A stretch of 64,000 nucleotides of DNA from Aliiglaciecola sp. M165 (GTDB lineage Bacteria; Pseudomonadota; Gammaproteobacteria; Enterobacterales; Alteromonadaceae). The stretch is from positions 124,001 to 188,000 of the forward strand of contig NZ_VKKH01000003.1 in NCBI RefSeq assembly GCF_007197995.1, written 5' to 3'. The translations under genes were made by a program, and so were the position numbers. Each line of letters opens with the position of its first letter. The first letter of the stretch is position 1. The notes beneath the pieces were generated by a model, which was given only the letters and a program-made list of their open reading frames with translations, ran no database searches and was not told the DNA's origin. Of this stretch, positions 45,760 through 55,364 are shown in pieces.

Positions 45760-47574
45760 TTAATGATCTTTAACCATTTGAATAAATTGATCGACCTGTG
45801 GGTGATCTGGTTGCTGCCGTTTGACTTGCTCTAACTGCATTAAGCTTCGCGCTTTGTTACCCAACTGAAAATAATTTTGCGCGAGGGATAATCGTGCTTG
45901 CAGGTTTTCAGGGTTAAGGTTTACAGCCCGCAATAGATGATGAGTAGACAAAGGCAGATTGTTAATCTGCTTGTAAAGCATACCCGCAATAAACGTAAGT
46001 TGCGTGTTATTTGGCAAAGCATCTGCCATTAAACCAGCAACCTTTGCGGCTTCAGGGAGGTTTCTATTTTCCTGATATGCCCTCAATAAATCTTGATTGA
46101 TTGTTAACCAATCTGCACCATCAACTCGCTTTTTCAACGCAGACGACTCTAAAGAGTCGGATGGTGGCAAAATGACATTTTTCTTTTCAGTGGTAAACGG
46201 ATAATCTGACACCAACCTTTCAACTTTAAAGTTTCCGTAGAGTTTATCGGCAAGCGTTACAGGCTGTTCTTGCCAAGCACCTTGTAAATCGTTATTTGCC
46301 GGTTCTGGCAATAAATCATTCAGGATTAGTGCATCAACGTAGGCGTTGGCGAGAATAAAATATCCTCGCACACTGGGGTGTAAATGCTCCAGCATATGCT
46401 TGCTACCAATCACTCCCTCTGGTGAATCGGCGACAAAAGCCTCTTGAACACCCGCCAAATAAACGTTTGGGCGATCACTCAAGGCTTCAATAATTCGGTT
46501 AAATTCAGACGGCGCTCTAAAGCGCAAGGTGTCGTGATCCTTAGCGTCGATAAAGGCTTGTTTGGCTTTGTTTTCCTGCCCCGACATTAATAGCCCGTGC
46601 CCGAGTTTAAAATAGTCTGCAGCTAAATTATTCGACAGGTCATTGTCAATCACATGCCTCAAATTCGATATCAATTCCCGATGTTGTGTCGAACCCATCA
46701 AGGTAATTTCTTGTATTTCTTCGCCCGCAAGTGCGTTAATGGCTGAAAAAGGAATGAGATCTTTTTCATTGCTGACCAAATCGCCGATCACTACTGGTAT
46801 CCCAGCATCTTCATATTTGTCTAAGATAAGAGAAAGATTGCCTTCGAATTGCGCAATACCCGCATGAAAAATATCACTGTTAAGTGGAATATCTTTATCT
46901 TTGGCAATTCTGGCCATTAGAGTTCTGTCGTTGAGTTGATCCGATTCGGTATTTTGTTCCACGCTAGCAGCAAAACCGTAATAAAGTGACTCAACCATTC
47001 GATACAATTGCCAGTCTTTTAGTGCCAAATAAAGTAAATTAGCACTGCGCCCTCCTCTGGAGGCATACGCTGACCCCACCCCCATGATTCCCAGGTATTC
47101 ATTGTGACCAGCGTATATGAGCACTAAATCAGGCTCAATTTGAATAATTTCATCGACAAAATCCAACAAAGTGTAGGAATTAACCGATGCCATTGCTGTA
47201 TTGATAATTTCAATATCTTTGTTTGGATAAAGGCGTTTAAAACGCTGTTGCAACATGCCAGAAAGTGAGCCCCAACGGCCATAAGGAAAACCCGCAGCTG
47301 TTGAGCCACCCTGTACAACAATTCGAAGGCTATCGGGCGATTTAGATTGCCTAAAAAACTGCGTGTCGGGACTGACATTGGGAGCCAAATTCGCTGAAGG
47401 AAAAAAACGCTGAATAACCTTTTCATTTGGCATTAAATATCCTGCCTGCCCTGTTGCTTCTATAAACAAAGGTTGAGGCTCACGAAATTCAATTATCCTT
47501 AACACCCCTTCGATTGATAAAAGCAAAACAAAGGGGATCAGCAATGCAATGAAATAGAATGACAATTTCTTCAT
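45760..47574 (-). CDS. Membrane-anchored SGNH-hydrolase-like protein with C-terminal TPRs (paralogue 2)
   Basis: 604-residue paralogue of the preceding protein. The N-terminal membrane helix (about 7-28), Ser91 in VVQGGSTAAGFPYGR and Asn158 in LIYAGHNEYLGIMGVGSAY fall at the same residue numbers. HMLEHLHPSVRGYFILANA supplies the His. It has a longer C-terminus with clear TPR motifs: ALPNNTQLTFIAGMLYKQIN, AVNLNPENLQARLSLAQNY and FQLGNKARSLMQLEQV. The TPRs suggest a protein or glycan-assembly partner. It is convergent with paralogue 1 (29 bp apart) and its own upstream region has no glucan operator, so the two paralogues may be regulated differently. Activity is not established. Confidence 0.8.
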   Translation of the reverse strand: MKKLSFYFIALLIPFVLLLSIEGVLRIIEFREPQPLFIEATGQAGYLMPNEKVIQRFFPSANLAPNVSPDTQFFRQSKSPDSLRIVVQGGSTAAGFPYGRWGSLSGMLQQRFKRLYPNKDIEIINTAMASVNSYTLLDFVDEIIQIEPDLVLIYAGHNEYLGIMGVGSAYASRGGRSANLLYLALKDWQLYRMVESLYYGFAASVEQNTESDQLNDRTLMARIAKDKDIPLNSDIFHAGIAQFEGNLSLILDKYEDAGIPVVIGDLVSNEKDLIPFSAINALAGEEIQEITLMGSTQHRELISNLRHVIDNDLSNNLAADYFKLGHGLLMSGQENKAKQAFIDAKDHDTLRFRAPSEFNRIIEALSDRPNVYLAGVQEAFVADSPEGVIGSKHMLEHLHPSVRGYFILANAYVDALILNDLLPEPANNDLQGAWQEQPVTLADKLYGNFKVERLVSDYPFTTEKKNVILPPSDSLESSALKKRVDGADWLTINQDLLRAYQENRNLPEAAKVAGLMADALPNNTQLTFIAGMLYKQINNLPLSTHHLLRAVNLNPENLQARLSLAQNYFQLGNKARSLMQLEQVKRQQPDHPQVDQFIQMVKDH

Positions 47575-47630
47575 GATGTTTTTTTAATTTTCACCTAAGC
47601 GTGCTAAAAAACATTTGCTGTTATAGTAAC

Positions 47631-47660
47631 AAAAAAAAATCCCGACTTTCGCCGGGATTT
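47631..47660 (-). terminator. Rho-independent terminator of the TonB receptor-pullulanase operon
   Basis: AAATCCCG (47637-47644) pairs with CGGGATTT (47653-47660). On the minus strand it is followed by nine T. It starts 23 bp beyond the pullulanase stop. Confidence 0.9.
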
Positions 47661-47682
47661 TGAATTTTATTGATACCGAGGT

Positions 47683-50600
47683 TTAGTTGGTTTTGCGGTT
47701 AAATACCACTGAAGGATTAGCCGGGTTAGGGCCTTTCACTTCAACCACATAAGTACCTGTGGCGGGAACACTGAACTGCATGTTACCTCCACTGTTGGGT
47801 TCTATCTTCACTCGGTCGCCTAAAGTCACCTGTGAACCATCAGAGCTTTCACCCATATTGATGTCAGCCCAATCGGCATCAGCGACTTTAAACTGCATAT
47901 CCCCTTCGGTTAAGTCTAGTTCAACAGAGTATTTGTGACTACCGTCGAAGGTCATCGCTGTATCTGCGGCCCAACCATTGTGACCACCACGGACAAATAT
48001 TTCCGTAGCGCCATACATACCCGGAGCAAAAAGTTCCAGAGAAAGGTTCTCTAAATCCGATGCATCAAAACTGAAGACGTAATCTCCTGCTGTCTCAACG
48101 TTTAATCGAACATTGTTATTGGAACCGACAAGGGTTGTCGTGCTACCTGTGGTAATTTGATCGGCACCATCAGCAACACCAAAGTTGACACCAAATGCAC
48201 CCCAATCCGCATCAGCAACTTTAAACTCTTGTTCGCCTGCAGACAACGCTATAGTAGCGGTGTAGACACCCTCACCATCGTATGTCATCGGGTTATTTGT
48301 TCCCCAATCACCTTCAACACCGCGCAGATAAACGACAGTCTCACCAAAGGGTCTAGCATCGTTTACTGTCAGTTCTGGTGCTGTAGGTTCAGCAGCATTA
48401 AGCGAGAAAGTATAAGGTGCGTCATAGGTTGGTGTGAAGGATATATTGCCATCACCTGGATTTTCGATAGGTTTGGCTTCACCCAAAACAACAGTCGCAT
48501 CGCCAGTTTGAGGGCCAAAGTTAACCCCAGACTCAGAACCCCAATCCGCATCAGCAACTTTAAAGTTGTAGGTTGTATTAGCGGTAAGCTCTACCGTTGT
48601 CTCATAGATACCATCACCTTGATAAACAAATTGCTGTACCGCACCCCAGTCGTTCATTGAACCGCGCAAATACACTAGCGTACTGCCATAAGGTACAACA
48701 TCAGGCGCACCTGAGGTCGCCAGTGCAGAAAGACCTGCTCCTTGATCGCCCATTTGCGGGATCACAAACACGGCGGTCGTCAACGCTGGTACTGTAAAGG
48801 TGCCTTCGACTTCCTCCCCTTCACCTGCAACAAATGATGCACCGCGGACCATGGGATCAATTGAGCTCGCTTGGATGCTATGCAATTCAAATCCTGCCGC
48901 TGTGGGAACTGTATGAGACAATTCTCCTTCGGTTGCATTGATAACGACTACAATGGCATCAACCATAGGATCAATGTCAGCAAACGGGTTTTCTGCATCT
49001 GGACCCACGCCATCATCGATACTCATAACAATGAGGCCTGGTGTTTGGTTTTTGCCCACGTTATGGAAACCAACACGGTCAAATATATCTTGAGCCGTGG
49101 TCAGACGGAATAATTTACTCCCATCGCGTATGCTCAATAACTCCTTGAATAATTCATGGTTATATTCAATCTCCGTCATCGACGCTGCCCTTTCAGGTGC
49201 AGCAAAGAACGCACTCATTGTTGTCCAGTTAGATTCATTCTTGTTCGCAATCGGAAGGCCTACAGCCCAGTTTTGGGAATTCATTGTGAAATCAATGTAG
49301 TTAAACCAATCTCCCGAATCAAAACTGTCGATGTCCATAGACTTTGAGCGAAGTAAATCACTACCCATATGGAAGAATGGAATACCTTGCGCCATCATTG
49401 GCACAGATAAAGCCACGCCTTGCGCGCGCACACGCTGTTCTAAGGTGTAATCATCTGGCAATGTATATTGAAATTTATCCCACAATGTCTCTGTATCATG
49501 CACAGATACATAATTGATGATGTCAGCCGGATCCAAAGCATAAGCACCTAATGTGCTCGCTGCGGCATCATTACCATTGCGATCTTCGAATACGAAATCG
49601 GAAAGTGTGCCAGCAAGGCCCATTTTAATTTTGTCTTGCGCTTCAGGTAAATTCTCTGACAAATTATCTTCACTATTGAAGAAGAACAAACCATTTCTAA
49701 CCGGATCACGAACTTGGTCATTAAAGGTTCCGACTTCTGTTCCAGCCATACCCCGCTGAGTCGCTTGATCAAAACGTGCATTGTCAACGACTTCACCAAA
49801 GTTCCAGCCCTCACCGTAGAAGAAAGTATCTTCATCAATCATCTGTACTGCTGTGCGCGCATCTAGAACAGAATCTTTAGTCATGTGACCCATCAAATCA
49901 AAACGGAATCCGTCAAACTTGTACTGCGATGCCCACATTACTAAAGAATCGGTGGTGAGTTTAGACATCATTTTGTGCTCAGTTGCCGTGTTTTCACAGC
50001 AAGTTGAACGCTCAATTGCACCACTTTCTAGGTTATATCTGTGGTAATAACCTGGCACGGTCTTGTCTAGTACTGAACGAGAATTCAAACCTGATTCACT
50101 GGTGTGGTTGAAAACCACGTCCACCACAACCCGCAAGCCCAACTCATGTAGTGCCTGATTCATCGCACGCATTTCAATAATTCGCGCTACGCCATCAGGA
50201 TCAGAGGAGTAACTACCCTCTGGTGCGCTGAAATGGTAAGGGTCATAACCCCAGTTAAATCTGTCTACACCGCGGATGTCGTTAACAAGCTCTTGCGCTT
50301 CTCCCGCATTTGAAACCGCGCTAATGTTATCGAACACCTGTTGCAAGGTCTGAGTTCGATCAACAGAAGCATCCTGACAAATCGCTGCTCGACGGTTTAA
50401 ATCACACAGCTTAGCAACGGTACTATCCATACCAACACTGCGAGATTCGTCTTCTTCAATAGTTGCGATATCATTTGCTGGCAGAATATGGAAGTACTTC
50501 ATTCCCGCATCAGCCAAAGCTTTAAGATGTTGAACAGGCACCGAATCGGTTTCTGTAAAGGCCATGTATTTGCCTCGATTAGCGGCAGACACACTTTCAT

Positions 50601-52071
50601 CTCTAACACTGAAATCACGGATATGACCTTCATAAATCACGCCATCTTCCAAATCCCCTGCTTCAGGAATAGTGTGGCCCATCCATCCTTCAGGGTACAA
50701 ATCGTCATCGGTTAGATTAACAAATCGAGAAAATCGGCTGTTGGTTGATACTGAGACGGAATACGGGTCAGTCGTTTCAAGTATTTCAACTTTTGCAGAA
50801 ACAGGGTGAAACACGGACAATTCATAGCGGTACAATTGTCGATCCAACTCTGCTCCACCAGTGTGCGTCCAAATTCCTGTTGTGGGATCTTCAACCATGT
50901 CTACAGAAGAAGATAAGGTTTTACCTTCAGAGTATAAATTCAACTTAACGGATTGAGCAGTTGGCGCCCATAATGCCGCAGTGATTGAACCGTCTTCGGA
51001 ATAGATAGCGCCGAGCGTTGCCTCATCGGCATCTTCTTCACCCCAAGTATATAGGGCATCGAGTACTAAAGGAGTTTGCACTGCGGTTGCGACGATCAGC
51101 TTGCCATCAGTGTTATATCCTCCTGCGACCACCTGACCTTTAAGTACCGCTTTAGCATCATCAGCTGTCCAATCACCTGAATAAGCGCTCCAATCCGCTA
51201 AATAGCGAGCGCGAGTTCTCTGCTCATCGGTCAAGGTCGCATCAACTAAATCAATAGCCGTGCCATTTAATCCACTTTCCAATGTAGCCTCAATACCAGC
51301 GGTAGTCGAATAATGCAATTTAACAGACGCAACCTCATCACCGGTATTCCACACTAGCGTGTTGGTATCCAGCCAATGCGCTGCAGCACCTTCGATTTTA
51401 ACTGGTTGCTCGCCTAATGATTCAATAGGGAATTCGAACACTGTAGGAACGCCTGAGAACGTAAAGTTCATCCGAGCAAAATCAGGGTCGTCTTGTGAAA
51501 GTGGCATTTTAAAATCACCACCGCCCATTTCTTTGCCAGAGTCTTCCGTACCAATATGAATAATGAAATTACCACAGGCGCCGTCTGTGCCGGCGTAACC
51601 AGGTTTGAGATCTAAAATCCAGTAGGCACCATAAAAGGGATCGATTCCATCATGTACTCGTCCATTTGCCCATTCTGTATCGTCATCTGCATAGGCATCA
51701 CATGCATCATTACTCCAAGTATGCAGTCGCCATCCCTCATATGAGGTATCACCTGGCGAATTGTTCGCATCAACTGCGTTGCGGTTGTAATACAAGACCG
51801 CTTGGTCTGTGCCGGGAAAAAACACCGGAGTTTCAGCGGTTGGGTCTGCAGCGACGACACATGACTCGTTGCGTGCATCAGGCACGGTAGGCGGGTCACA
51901 TTGAATTGGTGGAGGCGCAACACAGTTTGCGCCTGCGGCGTCTGGCACTAAGGGTAAATCACAGGTAAGAGCAACAGTCCCAGACTCAACGTCTGAACCG
52001 CCGCAACCTGATAAAAATATTGCAGTGAGTAAAGCGGCTAGCAGCACGCGAACTCGATTTCGACTAAACAT
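47683..52071 (-). CDS. Pullulanase-type alpha-1,6-glucosidase lipoprotein with three C-terminal repeat modules
   Basis: About 1462 residues, a very large GH13 debranching enzyme. The signal peptide ends in lipobox LSGC. A pullulanase-associated (CBM41-like) domain with YEGWRLHTWSNDA and E-set domains precede the barrel. NWGYDPYHF (606-614) is the pullulanase signature; region I is DVVFNH, region II GFRFDLMGH (Asp725), region III YGEGWNF (Glu754), region IV SVHDTE (Asp859). The last 330 residues are three beta-rich modules of about 111-113 residues, each with LRG/VRG, DW or GW and FKVADADW. The ATG at 52071 is chosen since GGAG lies 9 bases upstream and it starts a short signal peptide. An ATG at 52146, overlapping the receptor stop as ATGA, would add 25 residues. 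Confidence 0.93.
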   Translation of the reverse strand: MFSRNRVRVLLAALLTAIFLSGCGGSDVESGTVALTCDLPLVPDAAGANCVAPPPIQCDPPTVPDARNESCVVAADPTAETPVFFPGTDQAVLYYNRNAVDANNSPGDTSYEGWRLHTWSNDACDAYADDDTEWANGRVHDGIDPFYGAYWILDLKPGYAGTDGACGNFIIHIGTEDSGKEMGGGDFKMPLSQDDPDFARMNFTFSGVPTVFEFPIESLGEQPVKIEGAAAHWLDTNTLVWNTGDEVASVKLHYSTTAGIEATLESGLNGTAIDLVDATLTDEQRTRARYLADWSAYSGDWTADDAKAVLKGQVVAGGYNTDGKLIVATAVQTPLVLDALYTWGEEDADEATLGAIYSEDGSITAALWAPTAQSVKLNLYSEGKTLSSSVDMVEDPTTGIWTHTGGAELDRQLYRYELSVFHPVSAKVEILETTDPYSVSVSTNSRFSRFVNLTDDDLYPEGWMGHTIPEAGDLEDGVIYEGHIRDFSVRDESVSAANRGKYMAFTETDSVPVQHLKALADAGMKYFHILPANDIATIEEDESRSVGMDSTVAKLCDLNRRAAICQDASVDRTQTLQQVFDNISAVSNAGEAQELVNDIRGVDRFNWGYDPYHFSAPEGSYSSDPDGVARIIEMRAMNQALHELGLRVVVDVVFNHTSESGLNSRSVLDKTVPGYYHRYNLESGAIERSTCCENTATEHKMMSKLTTDSLVMWASQYKFDGFRFDLMGHMTKDSVLDARTAVQMIDEDTFFYGEGWNFGEVVDNARFDQATQRGMAGTEVGTFNDQVRDPVRNGLFFFNSEDNLSENLPEAQDKIKMGLAGTLSDFVFEDRNGNDAAASTLGAYALDPADIINYVSVHDTETLWDKFQYTLPDDYTLEQRVRAQGVALSVPMMAQGIPFFHMGSDLLRSKSMDIDSFDSGDWFNYIDFTMNSQNWAVGLPIANKNESNWTTMSAFFAAPERAASMTEIEYNHELFKELLSIRDGSKLFRLTTAQDIFDRVGFHNVGKNQTPGLIVMSIDDGVGPDAENPFADIDPMVDAIVVVINATEGELSHTVPTAAGFELHSIQASSIDPMVRGASFVAGEGEEVEGTFTVPALTTAVFVIPQMGDQGAGLSALATSGAPDVVPYGSTLVYLRGSMNDWGAVQQFVYQGDGIYETTVELTANTTYNFKVADADWGSESGVNFGPQTGDATVVLGEAKPIENPGDGNISFTPTYDAPYTFSLNAAEPTAPELTVNDARPFGETVVYLRGVEGDWGTNNPMTYDGEGVYTATIALSAGEQEFKVADADWGAFGVNFGVADGADQITTGSTTTLVGSNNNVRLNVETAGDYVFSFDASDLENLSLELFAPGMYGATEIFVRGGHNGWAADTAMTFDGSHKYSVELDLTEGDMQFKVADADWADINMGESSDGSQVTLGDRVKIEPNSGGNMQFSVPATGTYVVEVKGPNPANPSVVFNRKTN
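47700..48692 (-). repeat. Three tandem ~111-113-codon repeats in the pullulanase gene
   Basis: The 24-bp stretch encoding FKVADADW is identical on the plus strand at 48202-48225 and 48541-48564, and nearly so at 47869-47892. Spacings are 339 and 333 bp. The surrounding codons keep the same pattern (YLRG...DW...Y-G-G-Y...FKVADADW...VNFG), so each unit is a complete module. Near-identity at DNA level points to recent duplication or gene conversion. Confidence 0.85.
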
Positions 52072-52142
52072 AGGTAATTGCTCCAATGTTAAATTCTTAC
52101 TTTGGCAAGTTGCCAAGGAACTCAATTTATTAATCAGTGATT

Positions 52143-55100
52143 TCATAGTGAATACGTCAAACCAAAGAAGTATTGGGTTCCAAAAAATTGAATTGTGCCC
52201 GTTTGATATTCCTGACCAAAGTAACTCTTGGTTGGCTCATCTGTAACGTTATTCACCTGGAACAATAAACCCAGGTTTTCGTTCACGTTATAGGAAGCTT
52301 GGAAATCAACGACGACTTCAGAATCAAAATTAACGGTTTGTTGGTTAATGGCGATTTGTTGTGAGGCGAAGGCATCACGGTATCTGACGCTTACACGTGT
52401 TTCGAAATCTTCGTACTCATAAAACAGCGTCGCATTCGCTACATTTTCAGAAAGACCAGGAAGGTCAGTCGAAAACACGCCATTATCAGGGTCCAATGTT
52501 CGCTGAATTTCACTTTCAGTGAATGAATAACTTGCACTCATACCCAGGCCATCAAAGGGTGCCGGTAAGAAGCTATACACTTGTGTGTATGACAACTCTA
52601 TTCCTCTAATATAACCACCTTCGGCGTTATTAATTGCTTGCGTATAGGCACCGTTTTCCGTTGGTACTTCAACTGTCAAAGGTCCGCCATCCTGGAAGAT
52701 TGGCTCGCCTTCAGAGTCTGTCACGATGACAGTTACTGAATCAGGCACTTCAAATCCATTTCCAGCAAAATCAAATGGGTCGATCGTTGCCTCTTCAATA
52801 AAAGATTTAATATCTTTGTAAAAAACAGCCGCCACAAAAGCACCTTCAGTTTCTTCGAAGTAATACTCGTATGACAGATCATATTGATTTGCGTAAAACG
52901 GTCTTAAGAAAGGACTATTGGTATTGGTCCCTGATATTTTTGCTGTAGGCGCTGATAAAACAATTTCACCCGTATCTTCGTCTAATTCTGCTGTCACCAC
53001 ATCAACAGTGTTTCTGGCATTTGAAAACAGACGATTAATAGGTGCTCGCCCCATCACTTTGGCTGCAGCAAAACGCAATTGTGAATTATCTGTCATTTTA
53101 AAGTTTAAGTTTAATGAAGGCAGATAATCTGTGTATTTGTCAGTTAACAACGTATTTCGATAGAAGTTATTGACTAAGCCAGCGTCATCCGTGATGTTTT
53201 GCGCGCCAAGCTCAGGTGCTGAAACTTCCACAGTTTGGAAATCACCGTTTTCATCTTCGACTTCAATACTTTTTGTTGTTCGTTCCACTACAGTAGAACT
53301 TTGTTCAGACTCAACACGTCGTACACCAATATTACCGGTAACCGCTAAACCGCCTATTTCAGTATCGATGTTTGCCATGATGTAGGCAGAAAGAACATCT
53401 TCAAAGACTTTGCCACTTTCGCGTACCGACCAGGACGTGTCTGGACGCGGGAACGCATCTTCAGGTGCATTGAGTACGCCTGGAGCGCCAACACCCCAAG
53501 TTTTAACCGGTTGAGGTCTGCCTTCTGGGAACCATGCATCCAAGGCTTTATCCAAATCTATCGACAAGTACGCTGGGAAATTACCGAAGTCACCGCCCCA
53601 CTCTACGACTTGCGCAATATCGCTGGTCAAACGCAGCGGTGGCTCTGCTGCTGAAAACGTTGAATCGCTGCCATATTCAAACACTGAGCGGTCATTGGTG
53701 TATTCGCGATCTGAGTAGCGCACACCTACTTCGATAGAGGATATAAAGTCATTATCTAATTCATAGGTCAGATCAAAACGATAGGCTTGCACCTCGTCTT
53801 CATTTTGAAACGGATAAATACCGTATTTGGTAACCATTACACGATCTAAATCACTAAATGCGTCCGCTTGATTAAATCCTACATCAGGTAAATCCAAGCC
53901 ATTTAACTGATATGAAATTTGAATATTGGTGTCAAATTCCGGGTCAGCGATAGTGGCATCTTCACCGACTAAGGCCCACAACAATCCATTTCTGAAATTA
54001 CTTTCTGCAGTGGAGAGAGACACGTCAAATGACATTGTCAGATTTTCAGTCGCCTCCCATTCGGCATTAATGCCATAACTTGCAACTTCATCGAAGTCTT
54101 GGTTGTCATCATTAACCAGTTCAACTCGGGTAAAACTACCTTCAGTGCGACCAAAGGTACCACCGATTATGCTGTCTCCCACGATAACAGGATTGGTGAC
54201 ATTAGCACTGGCTCCGCCAAGCTTAATACGCATACCGCGCGCAAACTCCTCGGAATCGAATTTGGATAAAAACGCATCCGCTTTCAATTTGAAATTATCA
54301 ACAGGTGCCCATTCAATAACCGCCATGTAACCGTCGCGGGTTTCTTCACCACCCTGATGCTGTAATTCAAACCCTTCACTCATTCGAAAGGTCTGGCCAT
54401 CAATTTCCTTGTCAGCATTATTAGCAAAACCAACAAACTGAGTGGAAACACTGGGTTGGAACAATCGCGCATAACCAAGCGCTAAACCAAGAGTGTCATC
54501 TAAAAATTTAGTTTGATAAGAAAAACTCAATCGATGTCCATACTCTTCTGCATCCGATACTTCATCTGCACGATCATTAAACATGCCACGCAAATTCATG
54601 CTGAATTTATAATCTTCATCAATTTCTAAAGGACTGGCTGTTTGTAATTCAACCGAACCCGCGACCCCCCCTTCAATCAAAGATGCTTTTGGTGACTTGT
54701 AAACCGCGGCTGAACTGATTAGTTCTGAAGGGTACTGATCAAACTCAATTGAACGAGAACCACTTGTAGAAACCTGCTCCCGACCGTTCAAAGTAGAGAA
54801 GACAAAGTCGCCTGATAGACCGCGAATGTTAATTTCAGCGGCTTGTCCACCAGTACGAACAGCTGATATACCCGGTAATCGTGTTAAGGCATCTGCCATC
54901 GATACGTCAGGTAATCCGCCTAAATCATCCGCAGAAAGTTGTTCTGAGACTGTATCACTGAAGCGTTTTTGATTGAGCGACTTAATAAGACTGGTTCTGA
55001 AACCTTTGACCTCAATGGTTTCAATTTGATCATCGGCTGTATCAGGCTGCTCTACGGCAGTTTCCTGAGCATAGGAATTAGCTCCTACCATTGCCATACC

Positions 55101-55148
55101 ACTTGCCAAAAAGGCTGCAGTGATCAAACTGGGTCTGAATTTTTTCAT
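52143..55148 (-). CDS. TonB-dependent outer-membrane receptor for alpha-glucans
   Basis: 1001-residue outer-membrane receptor. The signal peptide ends near SYAQ; then DQIETIEVKGFRTSL leads into the plug domain with DVSMADALTRLPGISAVRTGGQAAEINIRGL and YPSELISSAAVYKSP. A long beta-barrel follows, with the usual aromatic ending (YFFGLTYSL). It should bind maltodextrins made by the surface pullulanase and import them using TonB energy, like MalA of Caulobacter or SusC. It is the first gene of a receptor-pullulanase operon; the pullulanase frame opens at its stop codon. GGGAA precedes the ATG and a perfect operator lies 130 bp upstream. Ligand is inferred from context. Confidence 0.93.
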   Translation of the reverse strand: MKKFRPSLITAAFLASGMAMVGANSYAQETAVEQPDTADDQIETIEVKGFRTSLIKSLNQKRFSDTVSEQLSADDLGGLPDVSMADALTRLPGISAVRTGGQAAEINIRGLSGDFVFSTLNGREQVSTSGSRSIEFDQYPSELISSAAVYKSPKASLIEGGVAGSVELQTASPLEIDEDYKFSMNLRGMFNDRADEVSDAEEYGHRLSFSYQTKFLDDTLGLALGYARLFQPSVSTQFVGFANNADKEIDGQTFRMSEGFELQHQGGEETRDGYMAVIEWAPVDNFKLKADAFLSKFDSEEFARGMRIKLGGASANVTNPVIVGDSIIGGTFGRTEGSFTRVELVNDDNQDFDEVASYGINAEWEATENLTMSFDVSLSTAESNFRNGLLWALVGEDATIADPEFDTNIQISYQLNGLDLPDVGFNQADAFSDLDRVMVTKYGIYPFQNEDEVQAYRFDLTYELDNDFISSIEVGVRYSDREYTNDRSVFEYGSDSTFSAAEPPLRLTSDIAQVVEWGGDFGNFPAYLSIDLDKALDAWFPEGRPQPVKTWGVGAPGVLNAPEDAFPRPDTSWSVRESGKVFEDVLSAYIMANIDTEIGGLAVTGNIGVRRVESEQSSTVVERTTKSIEVEDENGDFQTVEVSAPELGAQNITDDAGLVNNFYRNTLLTDKYTDYLPSLNLNFKMTDNSQLRFAAAKVMGRAPINRLFSNARNTVDVVTAELDEDTGEIVLSAPTAKISGTNTNSPFLRPFYANQYDLSYEYYFEETEGAFVAAVFYKDIKSFIEEATIDPFDFAGNGFEVPDSVTVIVTDSEGEPIFQDGGPLTVEVPTENGAYTQAINNAEGGYIRGIELSYTQVYSFLPAPFDGLGMSASYSFTESEIQRTLDPDNGVFSTDLPGLSENVANATLFYEYEDFETRVSVRYRDAFASQQIAINQQTVNFDSEVVVDFQASYNVNENLGLLFQVNNVTDEPTKSYFGQEYQTGTIQFFGTQYFFGLTYSL

Positions 55149-55277
55149 GTGTGTTTCCCGTTCCCAATTGTTGGTTTAATTAAACACCTAGAGATTATTC
55201 TTTCCGTAGAACGCAAAAATAGATGAATATTACGATCACATTATGTTACATCTGTGTTAACAGGTTGCTCAATGCTG

Positions 55278-55310
55278 TGCATACGTATTCAATGCATAAA
55301 AATGCATCAA
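55278..55310 (-). promoter_or_regulatory. Putative MalR operator overlapping the TonB receptor promoter
   Basis: The exact 14-mer TGCATACGTATTCA occupies 55278-55291. On the minus strand TTGATG (complement of 55305-55310) and TACGTA (complement of 55282-55287) are 17 bp apart. The operator would then cover a candidate -10 box, as expected of a repressor site. The -10 is a poor match to TATAAT, so the promoter part is tentative. Confidence 0.65.
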
Positions 55311-55364
55311 ATTGTCCGCTCATTTGTAAATTAATTGTTAATTAATGTATTTGGGAAGGTGAAG

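Noticed and set aside
48157-48660. 167-codon ORF antisense to the pullulanase repeats
   Set aside because: Reflects the repeated coding sequence on the other strand; no start signal or family resemblance.
52072-52146. Upstream start for the pullulanase overlapping the receptor stop (ATGA)
   Set aside because: It would put 25 polar residues before a lipoprotein signal peptide and has no ribosome-binding site; the ATG at 52071 has GGAG. Kept only as an alternative.
52149-52162. TGAATACGT half-site resembling the glucan operator
   Set aside because: It lies in the last codons of the TonB receptor; only one arm matches and the position is explained by coding sequence.
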